This document shows, one piece after another, positions 54,101 to 60,291 of a stretch of DNA of 64,000 nucleotides (position 1 is the first letter of the stretch; every line of letters starts with the position of its first letter). The DNA comes from Margaritifera margaritifera. Its lineage: Eukaryota; Mollusca; Bivalvia; Unionida; Margaritiferidae. Location of the stretch: contig JAQPZY010001517.1 in NCBI GenBank assembly GCA_029931535.1, positions 2,984,001 through 3,048,000 on the forward strand, given 5' to 3'. The position numbers and the translations under genes are program-made. The notes under the pieces were generated by a model that searched no databases, was not told where the DNA came from, and saw nothing but the letters and a program-made list of their open reading frames with translations.

Positions 54101-57100
54101 GATCCATGACAGTGTCCATGTTATATCAGAGACCGTTGTTATGCTCAGGTGCCAGTGTACTTTGGAATCATATCATGTTTATGATGTGCATTATCAGATT
54201 CTTCACAGAGAGAGATCGAGATCACATGATATGAATTTTCTGATTGACACTCTTTACATCATGTATTTAAACCCTGAGAACACATGTTGTGATTATCGCA
54301 AATATGCTATTAGAGAGAGTGAAACAATATTATTAAAGTGAATTTACTAAAAGACTTTCTTGAATTACATAATTGAGGTTTAAGAATATATCATGATTAT
54401 ACTTTGTGAGCCTTTTGTCTTGCCTCATTGTTCAATTATGTATAATGAAAGTAGCGATTACTTGTAATGGAGACTTTATTGATATGACATTATGTGTGTT
54501 ACAGCAGTCATATGATGAAAAAAAAATTTCTGTTAGCCTCTCTCAAAATATGATAATTAAGCCACAGAATTGTGTGACATATTGTTATGGCCCTGATTTC
54601 TTGCCATAGGTGAATGTTATATTTAAATAAATAAAGCATCTTTTTTCTTTCCAGTCACTGTGGGAGTTGGCAGAGAGACTTGGGGAGGTTAAAGGTCGTG
54701 GGATGAAGGAAGAAGACATAGCACGACTTCCCACGCGGACACACCGAATTGTTGGTGGCAAGAAGGACAGTGAATCTCAGTCAAAATGCAGCATCTGTCT
54801 GACAGAATTCAAGTCGGGAAAGAAAATTTTACAACTGCCATGCCATCATGAATATCATGCTGACTGTATATCAGAATGGTTGAAGGTATTGTATAGATAC
54901 TAGTTACTTTATTTTACTATTGCCATGCCATCATGAGTATCATGATAACTGTATAGCAGAATGGTTGAAGGTATGACATAAGTACTAGTTACTATATTTT
55001 ACTATTGCCATGCCATGATGCTGACTGTATAGCAAAATGGTTGAAGGTGTGGCATAAATACTAGTTACCATATTTTACCCATATTGCTTATCATTGACTT
55101 TCTGAAATATTTGTTGTGATTTCTGTACATTTAATTCGATGATAAAGTCTATAATTTTGTCATCTTTTATTTTACAAATATAACCCAGTGTTATGATTTT
55201 TAGCTCACTTGTCTATCATTATCATGTAACCTGTCATTGAAGCAAATTTACTGCCTCTTGGACATTTGCCCAGTTAATTTTTGAAAATTGTTATATACTG
55301 TAAGCACAAAATATTTCAAACACCAATTGTACATTCTTATCATATGTCAATTACCCAGGTTAGTGATATCAGGCTCACTTCAGCCTCTTGCTTGTCTTTT
55401 TACAGGAAAGCATAGGAATGACATAAGTATCACATGTATTATGGCGACAGTGGCTTCATATAGATACAGACAGATGGAGATTGTAATTGCTGTGTCTTCA
55501 TATAGATACAGACAGATGTAGATTGTAATTGCTGTATCTTCATATAGATACAGACAGATGGAGATTGTAATGCTGTGTCTCATATTCTGATCAGTATGAT
55601 CCTTCAAAATATGGGGATCACTGAAATATCTTGAACCAGTCTTTGATGCCAGCCATTATTTACTTCACTTTTCTTTACTGGACTAAATTTATCAAAGTTG
55701 AAACGGAAATTTGTATACATGAAGCCAGTTTAAATTCTCTAGTAGGCCTGCTCACATTACTGTTCCAGGCTGATAACTTTATAGCATGTCTCTATTAGGC
55801 CTACTCACATTATTGTTCCAGGCTGATAACTTTATAGCATGTCTCTATTAGGCCTACTCACATTACTGTTCCAGGCTGATAACTTTATAGCAAGTCTCTA
55901 TTAGGCCTACTCACATTACTGTTCCAGGCTGATAACTTTATAGCAAGTCTCTACTAGGCTTACTCACATTATTGTTCCAGGCTGATAACTTTATAGCAAG
56001 TCTCTATTAGGCCTACTCACATTATTGTTCCAGGCTGATAACTTTATAGCAAGTCTCTACTAGGCTTACTCACATTATTGTTCCAGGCTGATAACTTTAT
56101 AGCAAGTCTCTATTAGGCCTACTTACATTACTGTTCCAGGCTGATAACTTAATAGCATGTCTCTATTAGGCCTACTCACATTATTGTTCCAGGCTGATAA
56201 CTTTATAGCAAGTCTCTATTAGGCCTACTCACATTATTGTTCCAGGCTGATAACTTTATAGCAAGTCTCTACTAGGCTTACTCACATTATTGTTCCAGGC
56301 TGATAACTTTATAGCAAGTCTCTACTAGGCTTACTCACATTATTGTTCCAGGCTGATAACTTAATAGCACGTCTCTATTAGGCCTACTCACATTATTGTT
56401 CCAGGCTGATAACTTTATAGCAAGTCTCTACTAGGCTTACTCACATTATTGTTCCAGGCTGATAACTTTATAGCAAGTCTCTACTAGGCTTACTCACATT
56501 ATTATTCCAGGCTGATAACTTTATAGCAAGTCTCTACTAGGCCTACTTACATTACTGTTCCAGGCTGATAACTTTATAGCAAGTCTCTACTAGGCCTACT
56601 CACATTATTGTTTCAGGCTGATAACTTTATAGCAAGTCTTTAGTAGGCCTACTCACTATATTGTTCTTGGCTTGATACCTTTCTAGGCTGATACCTTTAT
56701 AGCAAGTAGGCCTACTCACATTACTGTTCCAGGCTGATACCTTTATAGCAAGTCTTTAGTAGGCCTACTCATATTATTGTTCCAGGCTTGATACCTTTAT
56801 AGCATGTCTTTAGTAGGCATACTGAATTATTGTTCCAGGCTGATAACTTTATAGCATGTCTCTACTAGGCCTACTCACATTATTATTCCAGGCTGATACC
56901 TTTATAGCATGTCTCTACTAGGCCTACTCTTATTATTGTTCTAGGCTTGATACCTTTATAGCATGTTTTTATTAGGCCTACTGAATTATTGTTCCAGGCT
57001 GATACCTTTATAGCATGTGCATGTCTCCAGTAGGCCTACTCACATTATTATTCCAGGCTGATACCTTTATAGCAAGTCTCTACTAGGCCTACTCACATTA

Positions 57101-60100
57101 CTGTTCCAGGATGATAACTTTATATCAAGTCTTTAGTAGGCCTACTCACATTATTATTCCATGCTGATACCTTTATAGCATGTCTCCAGTAAGCCTACTC
57201 ACATTACTGTTCCAGGCTGATACCTTTATAGCAAGTCTTTAGTAGGCCTACTCACATTACTGTTCCAGGCTGATACCTTTATAGCAAGTCTTTAGTAGGC
57301 CTACTCACATTACTGTTCCAGGCTGATACCTTTATAGCAAGTCTTTAGTAGGCCTACTCACATTACTGTTCCAGGCTGATACCTTTGTAGCAATTAAGCC
57401 TACTCACATTATTGTTCTAGGCTGATACCTTTTATAGCATGTCTTTAGTAGGCCTACTCACATTACTGTTCCAGGCTGATAACTTTATAGCAAGTCTCTA
57501 CTAGGCCTACTCACATTATTATTCCAGGCTGATAACTTTATAGCATGTCTCCAGAAGGCCTACTCACATTACTGTTCCAGGCTGATAACTTTATAGCAAG
57601 TCTCTACTAGGCCTACTCACATTATTATTCCAGGCTGATACCTTTATAGCAAGTCTTTAGTAGGCCTACTCACATTATTATTCCAGGCTGATAACTTTAT
57701 AGCAAGTCTCTACTAGGCCTACTTACATTATTATTCCAGGCTGATAACTTTATAGCATGTCTCCAGTAGGCCTACTCACATTATTATTCCAGGCTGATAC
57801 CTTTATAGCAAGTCTCTACTAGGCCTACTCACATTATTATTCCAGGCTGATACCTTTATAGCAAGTCTTTAGTAGGCCTACTCACATTACTGTTCCAGGC
57901 TGATACCTTTATAGCAAGTGTTTAGTAGGCCTACTCATATTACTGTTCCAGGCTGATACCTTTGTAGCAAGTCTCTTTGATTATGGTAATCACCATTTTA
58001 TAATCCTTGGTTTATTGTCTTGAACAAGGAATGTCACAAAATAAGAGACATAGCATTCATGTGGCATCTATCGATCTATCTGTTTGGTGTCAGGTTAGGT
58101 TAAATTTTAAAATTTTGTTAGCTTGTCTAGGTCAAGTGAGTTTATGGTATGGTTCTTCATCTGTCTCATGTCATCTGTTGACACTTTCATCTTTTCCAAA
58201 ACTGCTCTTCAGTATTTAGATGAATTTTACAGAGTACATCCTGGTATCAGTCTCTCACAAGTTTGTACAGATGATGGTGATCCACCATCAAATATGACCT
58301 TCATTACTGAAAATCGAAAAGAAACTTTAAATGACTTCTCTTAAAAATACACTCAACAGAATTTGACAGAAGGCATCTTGGTTTGAAGGGCATTTAAATT
58401 TATACTGATGATGCCACTTGGCCATCAGATATGACTACCATTAATAAAAAAAGAAAACATTAAGATTACTTCTTCTCAAAAACTATTCCAAAGAATTTGA
58501 CCAAATTTGACTTAGTTTCCTGGCATAAAGGGCATTCATGTTTATACCAATGATGGTGAGCAGCCATCAGATGTGACCACCATTACTAAAAATAGATTTT
58601 TGTAAAAAAGCAAATTCTCAACAGTTCTGAACAGAATTTAACCATATTTGATGAAAGAGCATCTTGCACGGTTGCATCTAGGATGTGCGATTGTGAAAAT
58701 TCTACAAAATTGTAAATTTTGTACTCAAGTTTTGAATTGGTGTGAGCATAGTTGTGCAAAAATTAAGGATTGTTAGATGAGGAATGCCCAGCCGAGGAAT
58801 GCCCAGCCAAGGAATGCCCAATTTTATTAAACTACCAGTTAAGTTTTAAATCGAAACGATTATGTTTAATCACATTAGGCTGAATGTGATTAGACATATT
58901 CATTTTGTTACAGAAATTACACCCTTAGTTCAGCTGACTTCAGCATTCATCGGGTGCCATCACTCTTTAATGAACTGAAATGATGGTCAAAACACAACCA
59001 CTAGATTGTGCCTGGATTTACTTGATAAAGAAAAAGGCATCAGAGTAAATATAGTATGAATAAGCAATTAGACCTTAAGCTGTGCAGCAGAACAAAATAT
59101 TGTAGATATCGATCTGCTGGCACATTATATGATGGTAGTCCAACAATATAAAATGTTGACCCTGATATGTATGATGGGTTGGTTCACGTCTTACTACCGT
59201 CACAATCAGTGCAGTGGAGCTCTGTTCCAACAGTGCCAACAGGAAGAAGTCTTAACTAGATGTGTTGTTGGAAATTCTTCGTTTTATTGGTACTTTCTTT
59301 TGACAACAAAGTTCAAACATTCAGTGCTGTTTCAAAACTTAAGGATGGACATACAAGTGATTGACTGTATGGTGGAAATGCATCCTGGTTATGGTTTTTT
59401 ACTGGCAAATGTAAAATAAAAGAAAACTACTTTAAAACATGAGCTGAAAAAACAGAATATGGATTTTCATGTTCATATTTTAACATGTTAAAAAAAATGG
59501 ATACATTATAGCACCTATTCTTCTGCTTTCATTTCTAATTACTTTTTTATGCCCAATTGAGAGGCCCCAACTGTGACCAGATTGGTCCCCATTTTTTTTT
59601 CAAAATAGTACTCCCCCCCCCTTTATTTTTTCAACTTTAAGGGAAGACAGTGCCCAGATTTATTAAATTTTAGATGCAGACCTAATCTTCACATGAAGGG
59701 CTTTTTAAAAATTTGTACAAAATGATGCTGATCCTTGATGAAATATGGATGCCATTGTTAAAAAAGAAAAACATGTAAATGGCTTCTCAAGCACCACAAC
59801 AAATGTCAATCTGTCCATGGATAGACATTAGATTGAATCATTTTCATCATTGTATTTTGAGCATCCTTGCAGATAACAGATCAAAAGGTGAATGATTAGG
59901 ATTAGACCATGAATTGTTTTTACCTTTTTTAGTTATATTGTTGAATATTGTATAAAATGGCAATATATTTTTTTATAAACATATTGTTTTTAAGATTTAA
60001 GCAACCAAGTTTAACAAAGGAAATGAAAAATCCCAAGCATGGGTGTGGTCAGAATATCAAAGGTCAAGGTCACATGGGTTGGTTGGTAGTATGGTATCAA

Positions 60101-60291
60101 GGTCACAGCAACAGTTGAGACAATAAATTTAAATATTTTGTACCTTGCATGCATGAGTTTTATTTTTGTTTTTTGTAAGTAAGTGCCGTCATATCATCAC
60201 CGACATTCATTGCTTTCTTTTTTAGAGAAATGCCATCTGCCCAATCTGCCGTCATGAAGTGAAGTCCAAGAACAATTCTGACAAACTGTGA
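18451..60291 (+). CDS. Predicted RING-H2 E3 ubiquitin ligase, 8 coding exons, 396 residues
   Basis: Eight exons with GT-AG borders join in one continuous frame: 18451-18675, 24140-24238, 35717-35871, 38868-39085, 42534-42643, 52048-52134, 54655-54885 and 60226-60291, total 1191 nt. The C-terminal RING-H2 has ligands C343, C346, C361, H363, H366, C369, C380 and C383, so the family role is transferring ubiquitin from an E2 to a substrate. Residues 23-72 hold three 19-residue-spaced helical repeats (DEAYARQL, DEEMARRV, DEELARQL) resembling MIU/UIM ubiquitin-binding helices. The middle is acidic, then has KKKR (152-155, possible nuclear signal) and an RG-rich patch. The block AERLGEVKGRG before the RING recalls RNF38/RNF44-type ligases, but the rest does not, so no symbol is given. 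Introns total about 40 kb. A 5' UTR exon is likely. Confidence 0.85.
18667..19185. repeat. 47-bp tandem array spanning the exon 1/intron 1 border, about 11 copies
   Basis: Units start with caatccccggttaggttc and contain gggtgctctagtaataatac. The first nine bases of unit 1 (caatccccg) are the last nine bases of exon 1, so every unit carries a copy of the exon end and its splice donor. Units begin near 18667, 18714, 18761, 18808, 18855, 18901, 18948, 18994, 19041, 19088 and 19135. Two copies lack one base (ggttggttc). The copies are nearly identical, so the array is young. Confidence 0.95.
19203..19941. repeat. 62-bp tandem array, about 12 copies
   Basis: Units contain ttttgagcccagtgctatca, gagtgaagggtctggggtac and tgaatacaggtagcc. 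The last two copies share a 5-bp deletion (ccata). It is very homogeneous and unrelated to the adjacent 47-bp array. Confidence 0.95.
20100..20260 (+). repeat. Dispersed repeat (copy 1)
   Basis: Contains tttaagctgggctgttaggt, gagctttcatttgatttt and atttgtcagatcctg. These blocks recur in the same order at 21885-21962 (aagctgggctaccagattca, gggctaccatttgatttt, atttgtcagtccctg), so both are copies of one dispersed repeat. Confidence 0.6.
20471..20858. repeat. ~77-bp tandem repeat, 5 copies
   Basis: Copies start near 20471, 20548, 20624, 20701 and 20777. Shared blocks are ttatttcatgtcacaaa, cccctgggtcatta and aaactgttaa followed by taccctataacca. Copies 3 and 4 are almost identical. Confidence 0.9.
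20859..22470. other. Intron 1 sequence
   Basis: Mostly unassigned AT-rich DNA. It contains a near-perfect duplication around 21275-21370 (aaggttgcaataatgaacag twice) and copy 2 of the dispersed repeat at 21885-21962. No coding signal is visible. Confidence 0.5.
22475..22795. repeat. ~36-bp tandem repeat, about 9 copies
   Basis: The unit contains cataaatagcatggaaaaat and gacatattaaaagata. Several copies lack the ta of gacatatt. Confidence 0.9.
23244..23648. repeat. 79-bp tandem array, 5 near-identical copies
   Basis: The unit contains gttcaaccaacagaacacca, tggttgtgctggctagctgt and ggaatactgtattctgatt. I see essentially no differences between the five copies, so the amplification is recent. 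Confidence 0.95.
24140..24238 (+). CDS. RING gene exon 2
   Basis: It starts after ttgcttgcag and ends at ttacag|gtctgt, phase 0 on both sides, 33 codons (residues 76-108). It encodes MAYVPGSEVGTPLENL followed by a methionine-rich stretch (four Met in a row) and ends in an amphipathic segment. The Met-rich character recurs in exon 6 (LLMLMLMN). The function of these segments is unknown. Confidence 0.8.
24239..25004. other. Intron 2, left part
   Basis: AT-rich sequence without a recognisable gene or repeat. Confidence 0.4.
24995..25236 (+). mobile_element. tRNA-derived SINE, family 1, second copy
   Basis: The body (25006-25225) matches the SINE at 14432: aagtggcagagtggtctaag, tttacagatcac, cacatctcacctctgt, gagaaagcttgccagtagct and ctgaaaaatggtgttaaact in the same order. 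Flanking direct repeats tctgtttacag (24995-25005) and tctatttacag (25226-25236) differ by one base, a plausible aged target duplication. This copy is more diverged in its tRNA head. Confidence 0.85.
25776..26710 (+). mobile_element. DIRS-like retroelement fragment A (RNase H to recombinase)
   Basis: The frame at 25776-25990 has LWWALGNLS followed by AASTTGWGAHL, the start of the RNase H domain of DIRS-type elements. Near 26640-26700, ctctcaggatcaggtaca and aagatctcagct match the end of the recombinase region in fragment B (29915-29945). About 800 bp separate the two, compared with about 1400 bp in fragment B, so material was lost. A SINE has inserted in it, and a 54-bp array replaces the downstream end. 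Confidence 0.6.
26177..26362 (-). mobile_element. SINE family 2, minus orientation
   Basis: Blocks tgccttgcccaaggaca, ggttggaacccgtagc and agccatgctaaacactgtac followed by caccatggc are the reverse complement of the element at 43928-44110. The left edge has tggtttggtgttttatggc, the reverse of its (aaacc)n-type tail. The B-box-like ggttggaacc fits a tRNA-derived head. No target duplication is evident. Confidence 0.7.
26711..27255. repeat. 54-bp tandem array, about 10 copies
   Basis: The unit contains gcagttctaatgcatatgta, gtactattgtcataatgcac and tatcactgttacat. Because 54 is a multiple of three, the minus strand stays open for about 200 codons with an 18-residue period. I treat this as a by-product of the repeat, not a gene. 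Confidence 0.95.
27290..30762 (+). mobile_element. DIRS-like retroelement relic B (RT, RNase H, tyrosine recombinase, 3' end)
   Basis: Shifting plus-strand frames show the DIRS order. The gag-RT junction lies at 27290-27420. Reverse transcriptase follows, with GFYSRTFLVTKSCGKLRPEI at about 27550-27610 and later EKLDLIPSRHFVHLGME (27907-27957). RNase H has HINLLEMKAIL near 28519-28551 and MSDN near 28599. The tyrosine-recombinase end lies at about 29960-30080 (ERNVSIRDIVESADWHAKST). Stops and frameshifts are throughout. The stretch 27845-28025 is duplicated at 28165-28345. At the 3' end, 30435-30525 forms an inverted repeat around gtgatcaggtaa / ttacctgatcat, and ggtaagtattatcagagaaa at 30730 is the inverse of the sequence near 30490-30512. 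Such nested inverted repeats suit DIRS-type ends. Confidence 0.8.
30294..30426. mobile_element. 133-bp hAT-type MITE with perfect 8-bp target duplication
   Basis: The left end cagtggttcccaaac and the right end gtttgggaaccactg are perfect inverted repeats of the hAT (CAGNGGTTC...) kind. The flanks tcctaatg (30286-30293) and tcctaatg (30427-30434) are an exact 8-bp duplication, the size typical of hAT elements. The host sequence is DIRS relic B. The matching place in relic C (about 49160-49180) is uninterrupted (ctcctaatgttaatgtgatc), which serves as an empty site. Confidence 0.95.
30970..31186. mobile_element. Inverted-repeat MITE-like element (copy 1)
   Basis: The left part cgagtccaactgcaaactgc followed by acagaccc and the right part ctatgctgtttgtagttgga followed by ctcg are imperfect inverted repeats of about 50 bp. 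The interior contains agtagaacaaacaaca. The same sequence is found at 60614-60801. Confidence 0.75.
31299..31567. repeat. 39-bp tandem array, 7 copies
   Basis: The unit contains gctgactagtatgctgtggt and cattactcactgttgatgt. The 39-bp length keeps both strands open in one frame, so open frames here are not genes. Confidence 0.95.
31568..32739. other. Intron 2, middle
   Basis: AT-rich DNA with no assigned element and no coding signal beyond short open frames. Confidence 0.4.
32740..33595. repeat. 31-bp tandem array, about 27 copies, with two main variants
   Basis: The unit core is aattagatttagatgactga followed by gttc. The linker is either actgtgt or agagtgt in the left two-thirds, and agtgttg/t or acagtgttt at the right. 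The two left-hand variants alternate in a non-random looking order. Confidence 0.95.
33596..34080. other. Intron 2 spacer
   Basis: No element or gene recognised. Confidence 0.4.
34090..34365. repeat. ~55-bp tandem repeat, 5 copies
   Basis: The unit contains cccaacccctcccyatcctt, cagtattacatatatcc and tatcagtctagatca. Confidence 0.9.
34618..35612. repeat. ~34-36-bp tandem array, about 28 copies
   Basis: The unit contains tgtatgtaatcagtattaat and aaaccccttaattgtc, with a shorter variant (ttgtgtatg) that lacks two bases. The array is bracketed by direct repeats at 34357-34433 and 35614-35690 (tagatcatcaa, aaaattag, aataattttctgtgatg-like). It ends about 100 bp before exon 3. Confidence 0.95.
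35717..35871 (+). CDS. RING gene exon 3
   Basis: It starts after ttattacttag and ends at gcaag|gtaggt, with phase 0 entry and 2 nt carried over. It encodes residues 109-160. These are a strongly acidic run (EHDEDEEDSPE), an alanine/proline-rich stretch and then SPEKKKRVV, a possible nuclear-localisation signal. The segment is low-complexity and probably disordered. Confidence 0.8.
36045..36124. repeat. (TA)n microsatellite with (CA)n tail
   Basis: An uninterrupted ta run of about 65 bp followed by cacacacacaca. Confidence 0.95.
36128..37150. other. Intron 3, left part
   Basis: It begins with agtaaaacttgtcttgagag and gtggtctctcgtaac (36128-36210), which resembles agtaaaacttgcctaacagt at 39646. 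Both may be decayed copies of one inverted-repeat element. The rest is unassigned AT-rich DNA. Confidence 0.35.
37163..37310. repeat. 37-bp tandem repeat, 4 copies
   Basis: The unit contains catagttaccaaggtttaaa and taaaggtctgtagtg. Copies are nearly identical. Confidence 0.9.
37780..38790. repeat. Diverged ~150-bp tandem repeat, about 6-7 copies
   Basis: Recurring blocks are aaaggtcaa, cactgtgac/ttgac, ataataactttagttcta and tttgtggatggcttgcac followed by gtaaggaa. Copies are strongly diverged. A short stretch with aaaggtcaaggtcac also occurs near 60058. Confidence 0.75.
38868..39085 (+). CDS. RING gene exon 4
   Basis: It starts after cttttattag and ends at gggag|gtttgt. It enters with a split codon (ag+t) and leaves with 1 nt. 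It encodes residues 160-233: SPERSVRGRGRGRSP, then TRARPRLPARHVPGGRG, a serine/glutamate patch and PFRIPLFRRHMGG. RG/RS-rich sequence of this kind is usually disordered and can bind RNA or be methylated; that is family-level inference only. Confidence 0.8.
39086..41050. other. Intron 4, left part
   Basis: At 39646-39850 recurring gtcacctttatttaa and a final gcggtcac suggest a decayed inverted-repeat element. A ~52-bp duplication lies at 40118-40215 (agagtaaatgtaaggt / agagtaaaggtaaggt). Otherwise unassigned. Confidence 0.35.
41075..42235. repeat. Composite tandem array: ~69-bp units, then ~33-bp sub-units
   Basis: The left part (41081-41425) has five ~69-bp units with aagcttcatccctggcatat, aacctctgcatggcctc and attcctgacagatctt. 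The right part is made of shorter units such as ctcagcctggctttattcct and ctctgcaaatcacatacatg. A 209-codon open frame is a repeat by-product. Confidence 0.9.
42534..42643 (+). CDS. RING gene exon 5
   Basis: It starts after tttttcttgtag and ends at ccattatg|gtaaaa, completing the split codon and leaving in phase 0 (residues 233-269). It encodes an acidic, D/E/P-rich stretch (HDPDLPDGEFDPD) and a charged helix (QAERSERAEDFISIM). A tandem array starts at or just inside its 3' border. Confidence 0.8.
42644..43105. repeat. ~42-bp tandem array beginning at the exon 5 splice donor, about 10 copies
   Basis: The unit contains acttttatacctggagtgcc and ataacaaatatactgtcaa. The first intron bases (gtaaaacaaatgctgttgat, then ta) align with the unit part ataacaaaaatactgttaat, then ta. 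The exon end has a ttttat block matching the unit start, so the first unit may overlap the exon. Confidence 0.85.
43106..43530. other. Intron 5 spacer
   Basis: No element or gene recognised. Confidence 0.4.
43531..43918. repeat. 55-bp tandem array, 7 copies
   Basis: The unit contains gatgtagaacaacctaatgc, acacctctccagtatac and acaagacaattaa. Units differ at a few sites (atggatg/atagatg, actata/accata) in an alternating way. Confidence 0.95.
43928..44110 (+). mobile_element. SINE family 2, plus orientation
   Basis: The tRNA-like head has ggggttagcatgctagac and a B-box-like gcggatttgaattct. The body has tccttgggcaaggcacttta, and the tail is ccataaatcaccaaaccaaa followed by further aaacc repeats. 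It is the reverse complement of the element at 26177-26362. It directly follows the 55-bp array. Confidence 0.75.
44111..45470. other. Intron 5, middle
   Basis: AT-rich DNA without recognisable coding. A short duplication near 45025-45085 repeats taccactgctrtg. Confidence 0.35.
45480..49470 (+). mobile_element. DIRS-like retroelement relic C (gag, RT, RNase H, recombinase, 3' end)
   Basis: The longest of the three DIRS-like copies. Two gag-like zinc segments (LCAKVNEDTHD near 45490, LCAKVNKDTHD near 45640) show a local duplication. Reverse transcriptase begins with GFYSRLLLIPKARGKLRPVI at about 47220-47280. The RNase H/linker region has a LFATRWNHKLLTFVSLVPDP block at about 47900-47965. The recombinase has YKTCFVIALAS at about 48385 and a C-terminal ERNVLIQDIIEAVGWHAQS block at about 48784-48840. 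The 3' region (49160-49470) matches that of relic B and keeps the inverted repeat around gtgatcggggaatg / tttacccaatcac. Stops and frameshifts are throughout. No flanking duplication was found; DIRS elements usually make none. Confidence 0.8.
49502..49660. repeat. ~51-bp tandem repeat, 3 copies
   Basis: The unit contains tccatactgctatagtaata and atagatatatatcttttgg. It follows immediately after the DIRS-like relic. Confidence 0.9.
49885..51450. mobile_element. Candidate ~1.5-kb DNA transposon relic with TA-flanked inverted ends
   Basis: The left end (ccatatatactcgcttataa, then gtc after ta) and the right end (gacttaaaatcaagtatata, then cag before ta) are imperfect inverted repeats. The left end shares its ccrtatatactc start with the MITE at 60614. 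Inside, a minus-strand segment (AAFKSHGLISPHAL, about 50420-50470) and a plus-strand acidic segment (EFLGFLPDD, about 50905-50935) recall transposase C-termini of pogo/CENP-B-like elements. The match is weak, and the two lie on opposite strands. TA flanks suit Tc1/mariner-type insertion. Superfamily not proven. Confidence 0.4.
51595..51785. repeat. Short-period repeat, ~18-19 bp
   Basis: Repeated tgttttactgttca / catattgttttactg blocks, about ten copies with many changes. Confidence 0.75.
52048..52134 (+). CDS. RING gene exon 6
   Basis: It starts after atttatttcag and ends at tatgag|gtattc, phase 0 on both sides, 29 codons (residues 270-298). It encodes RDPFLLMLMLMNRDP, a methionine/leucine-rich hydrophobic stretch, followed by an acidic EDIDFSDYE. 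The stretch is too short for a membrane span and may be a protein-interaction helix. Confidence 0.8.
52135..52614. other. Intron 6, left part
   Basis: No element or gene recognised. Confidence 0.4.
52615..52727. repeat. 55-bp direct duplication
   Basis: ccagaacttacatcccttga and ctttggcattatccttaatg each occur twice, 55-56 bp apart, without visible change. Confidence 0.9.
52728..53829. other. Intron 6, middle
   Basis: Unassigned AT-rich DNA with a poly(G) run near 53152. A 98-codon minus-strand open frame (53376-53672) has no recognisable motif and is not called. Confidence 0.4.
53830..54155 (-). repeat. Dispersed ~135-bp repeat, two tandem copies, inverse of 62150-62440
   Basis: gacattatatggaaaaata, ggatccatgacag and tgttatatcagagaccgt are the inverse of sequence near 62310-62395. 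A second copy precedes it (ggaatccatgatcataccag, tattatatcaagggctgt). Confidence 0.7.
54655..54885 (+). CDS. RING gene exon 7 (first six zinc ligands)
   Basis: It starts after ttttctttccag and ends at ttgaag|gtattg, phase 0 on both sides, 77 codons (residues 299-375). It encodes ELAERLGEVKGRGMKEEDIA and LPTRTHRIVGG, then the RING core CSICLTEF and LPCHHEYHADCISEWLK. The tryptophan in SEWL is the usual E2-contact position. Splicing to exon 8 is needed to supply the last two cysteines. The last 50 bases and the donor are repeated downstream in the intron. Confidence 0.9.
54836..55078. repeat. 85-bp triplication spanning the exon 7/intron 7 border
   Basis: Copies start with tgccatgcca at 54836, 54921 and 55006, exactly 85 bp apart. 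Copy 1 is the end of exon 7 plus the first intron bases (atactagttact). Copy 2 still encodes CHHEYHDNCIAEWLK followed by gtatga, keeping the zinc ligands and donor. Copy 3 has lost about 13 bp and has gtgtgg as donor. Downstream copies lack their own acceptor, so they are not independent exons as far as I can see. Confidence 0.9.
55435..55585. repeat. ~46-bp tandem repeat, 3 copies
   Basis: The unit contains tcatatagatacagacagat and gagattgtaattgctgt. Confidence 0.9.
55735..57975. repeat. 53-bp satellite array, about 42 copies, in the intron that splits the RING
   Basis: The unit contains taggcctactcacattattg, ttccaggctgataactttat and agcaagtctctac. Two sub-families are visible: ataacttt dominates on the left and atacctttat on the right, with partial units near 56680 and 57000. 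Confidence 0.95.
58225..58660. repeat. Diverged ~150-bp tandem repeat, 3 copies
   Basis: Blocks gatgatggtgatccaccatc, atatgaccwycattactraa and agaatttgac recur. A fourth decayed copy lies near 59690-59820. The sequence looks codon-like but is broken in all frames, and I treat it as a dispersed non-coding repeat. Confidence 0.7.
58661..60225. other. Intron 7, right part
   Basis: AT-rich DNA without a gene. It includes a 15-16-bp local triplication near 58780-58820 (aggaatgcccagc), poly-T and poly-C runs around 59590-59625, and the decayed repeat copy at 59690-59820. Confidence 0.4.
60226..60291 (+). CDS. RING gene exon 8 (last two zinc ligands and stop)
   Basis: It starts after gctttcttttttag in phase 0 and encodes RNAICPICRHEVKSKNNSDKL, then tga at 60289-60291. 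The CPIC pair completes the RING-H2 (C380, C383). The short basic tail follows directly. Confidence 0.9.
   Translation, partial: RNAICPICRHEVKSKNNSDKL

Noticed and set aside
54921..55063. Extra alternative RING exons after exon 7
   Set aside because: The copies keep donors but have no splice acceptor of their own, and the 85-bp length breaks the frame; they look like a border-spanning duplication.
55735..57975. CRISPR-like array
   Set aside because: The 53-bp units are contiguous with no unique spacers, and the context is a eukaryotic intron.
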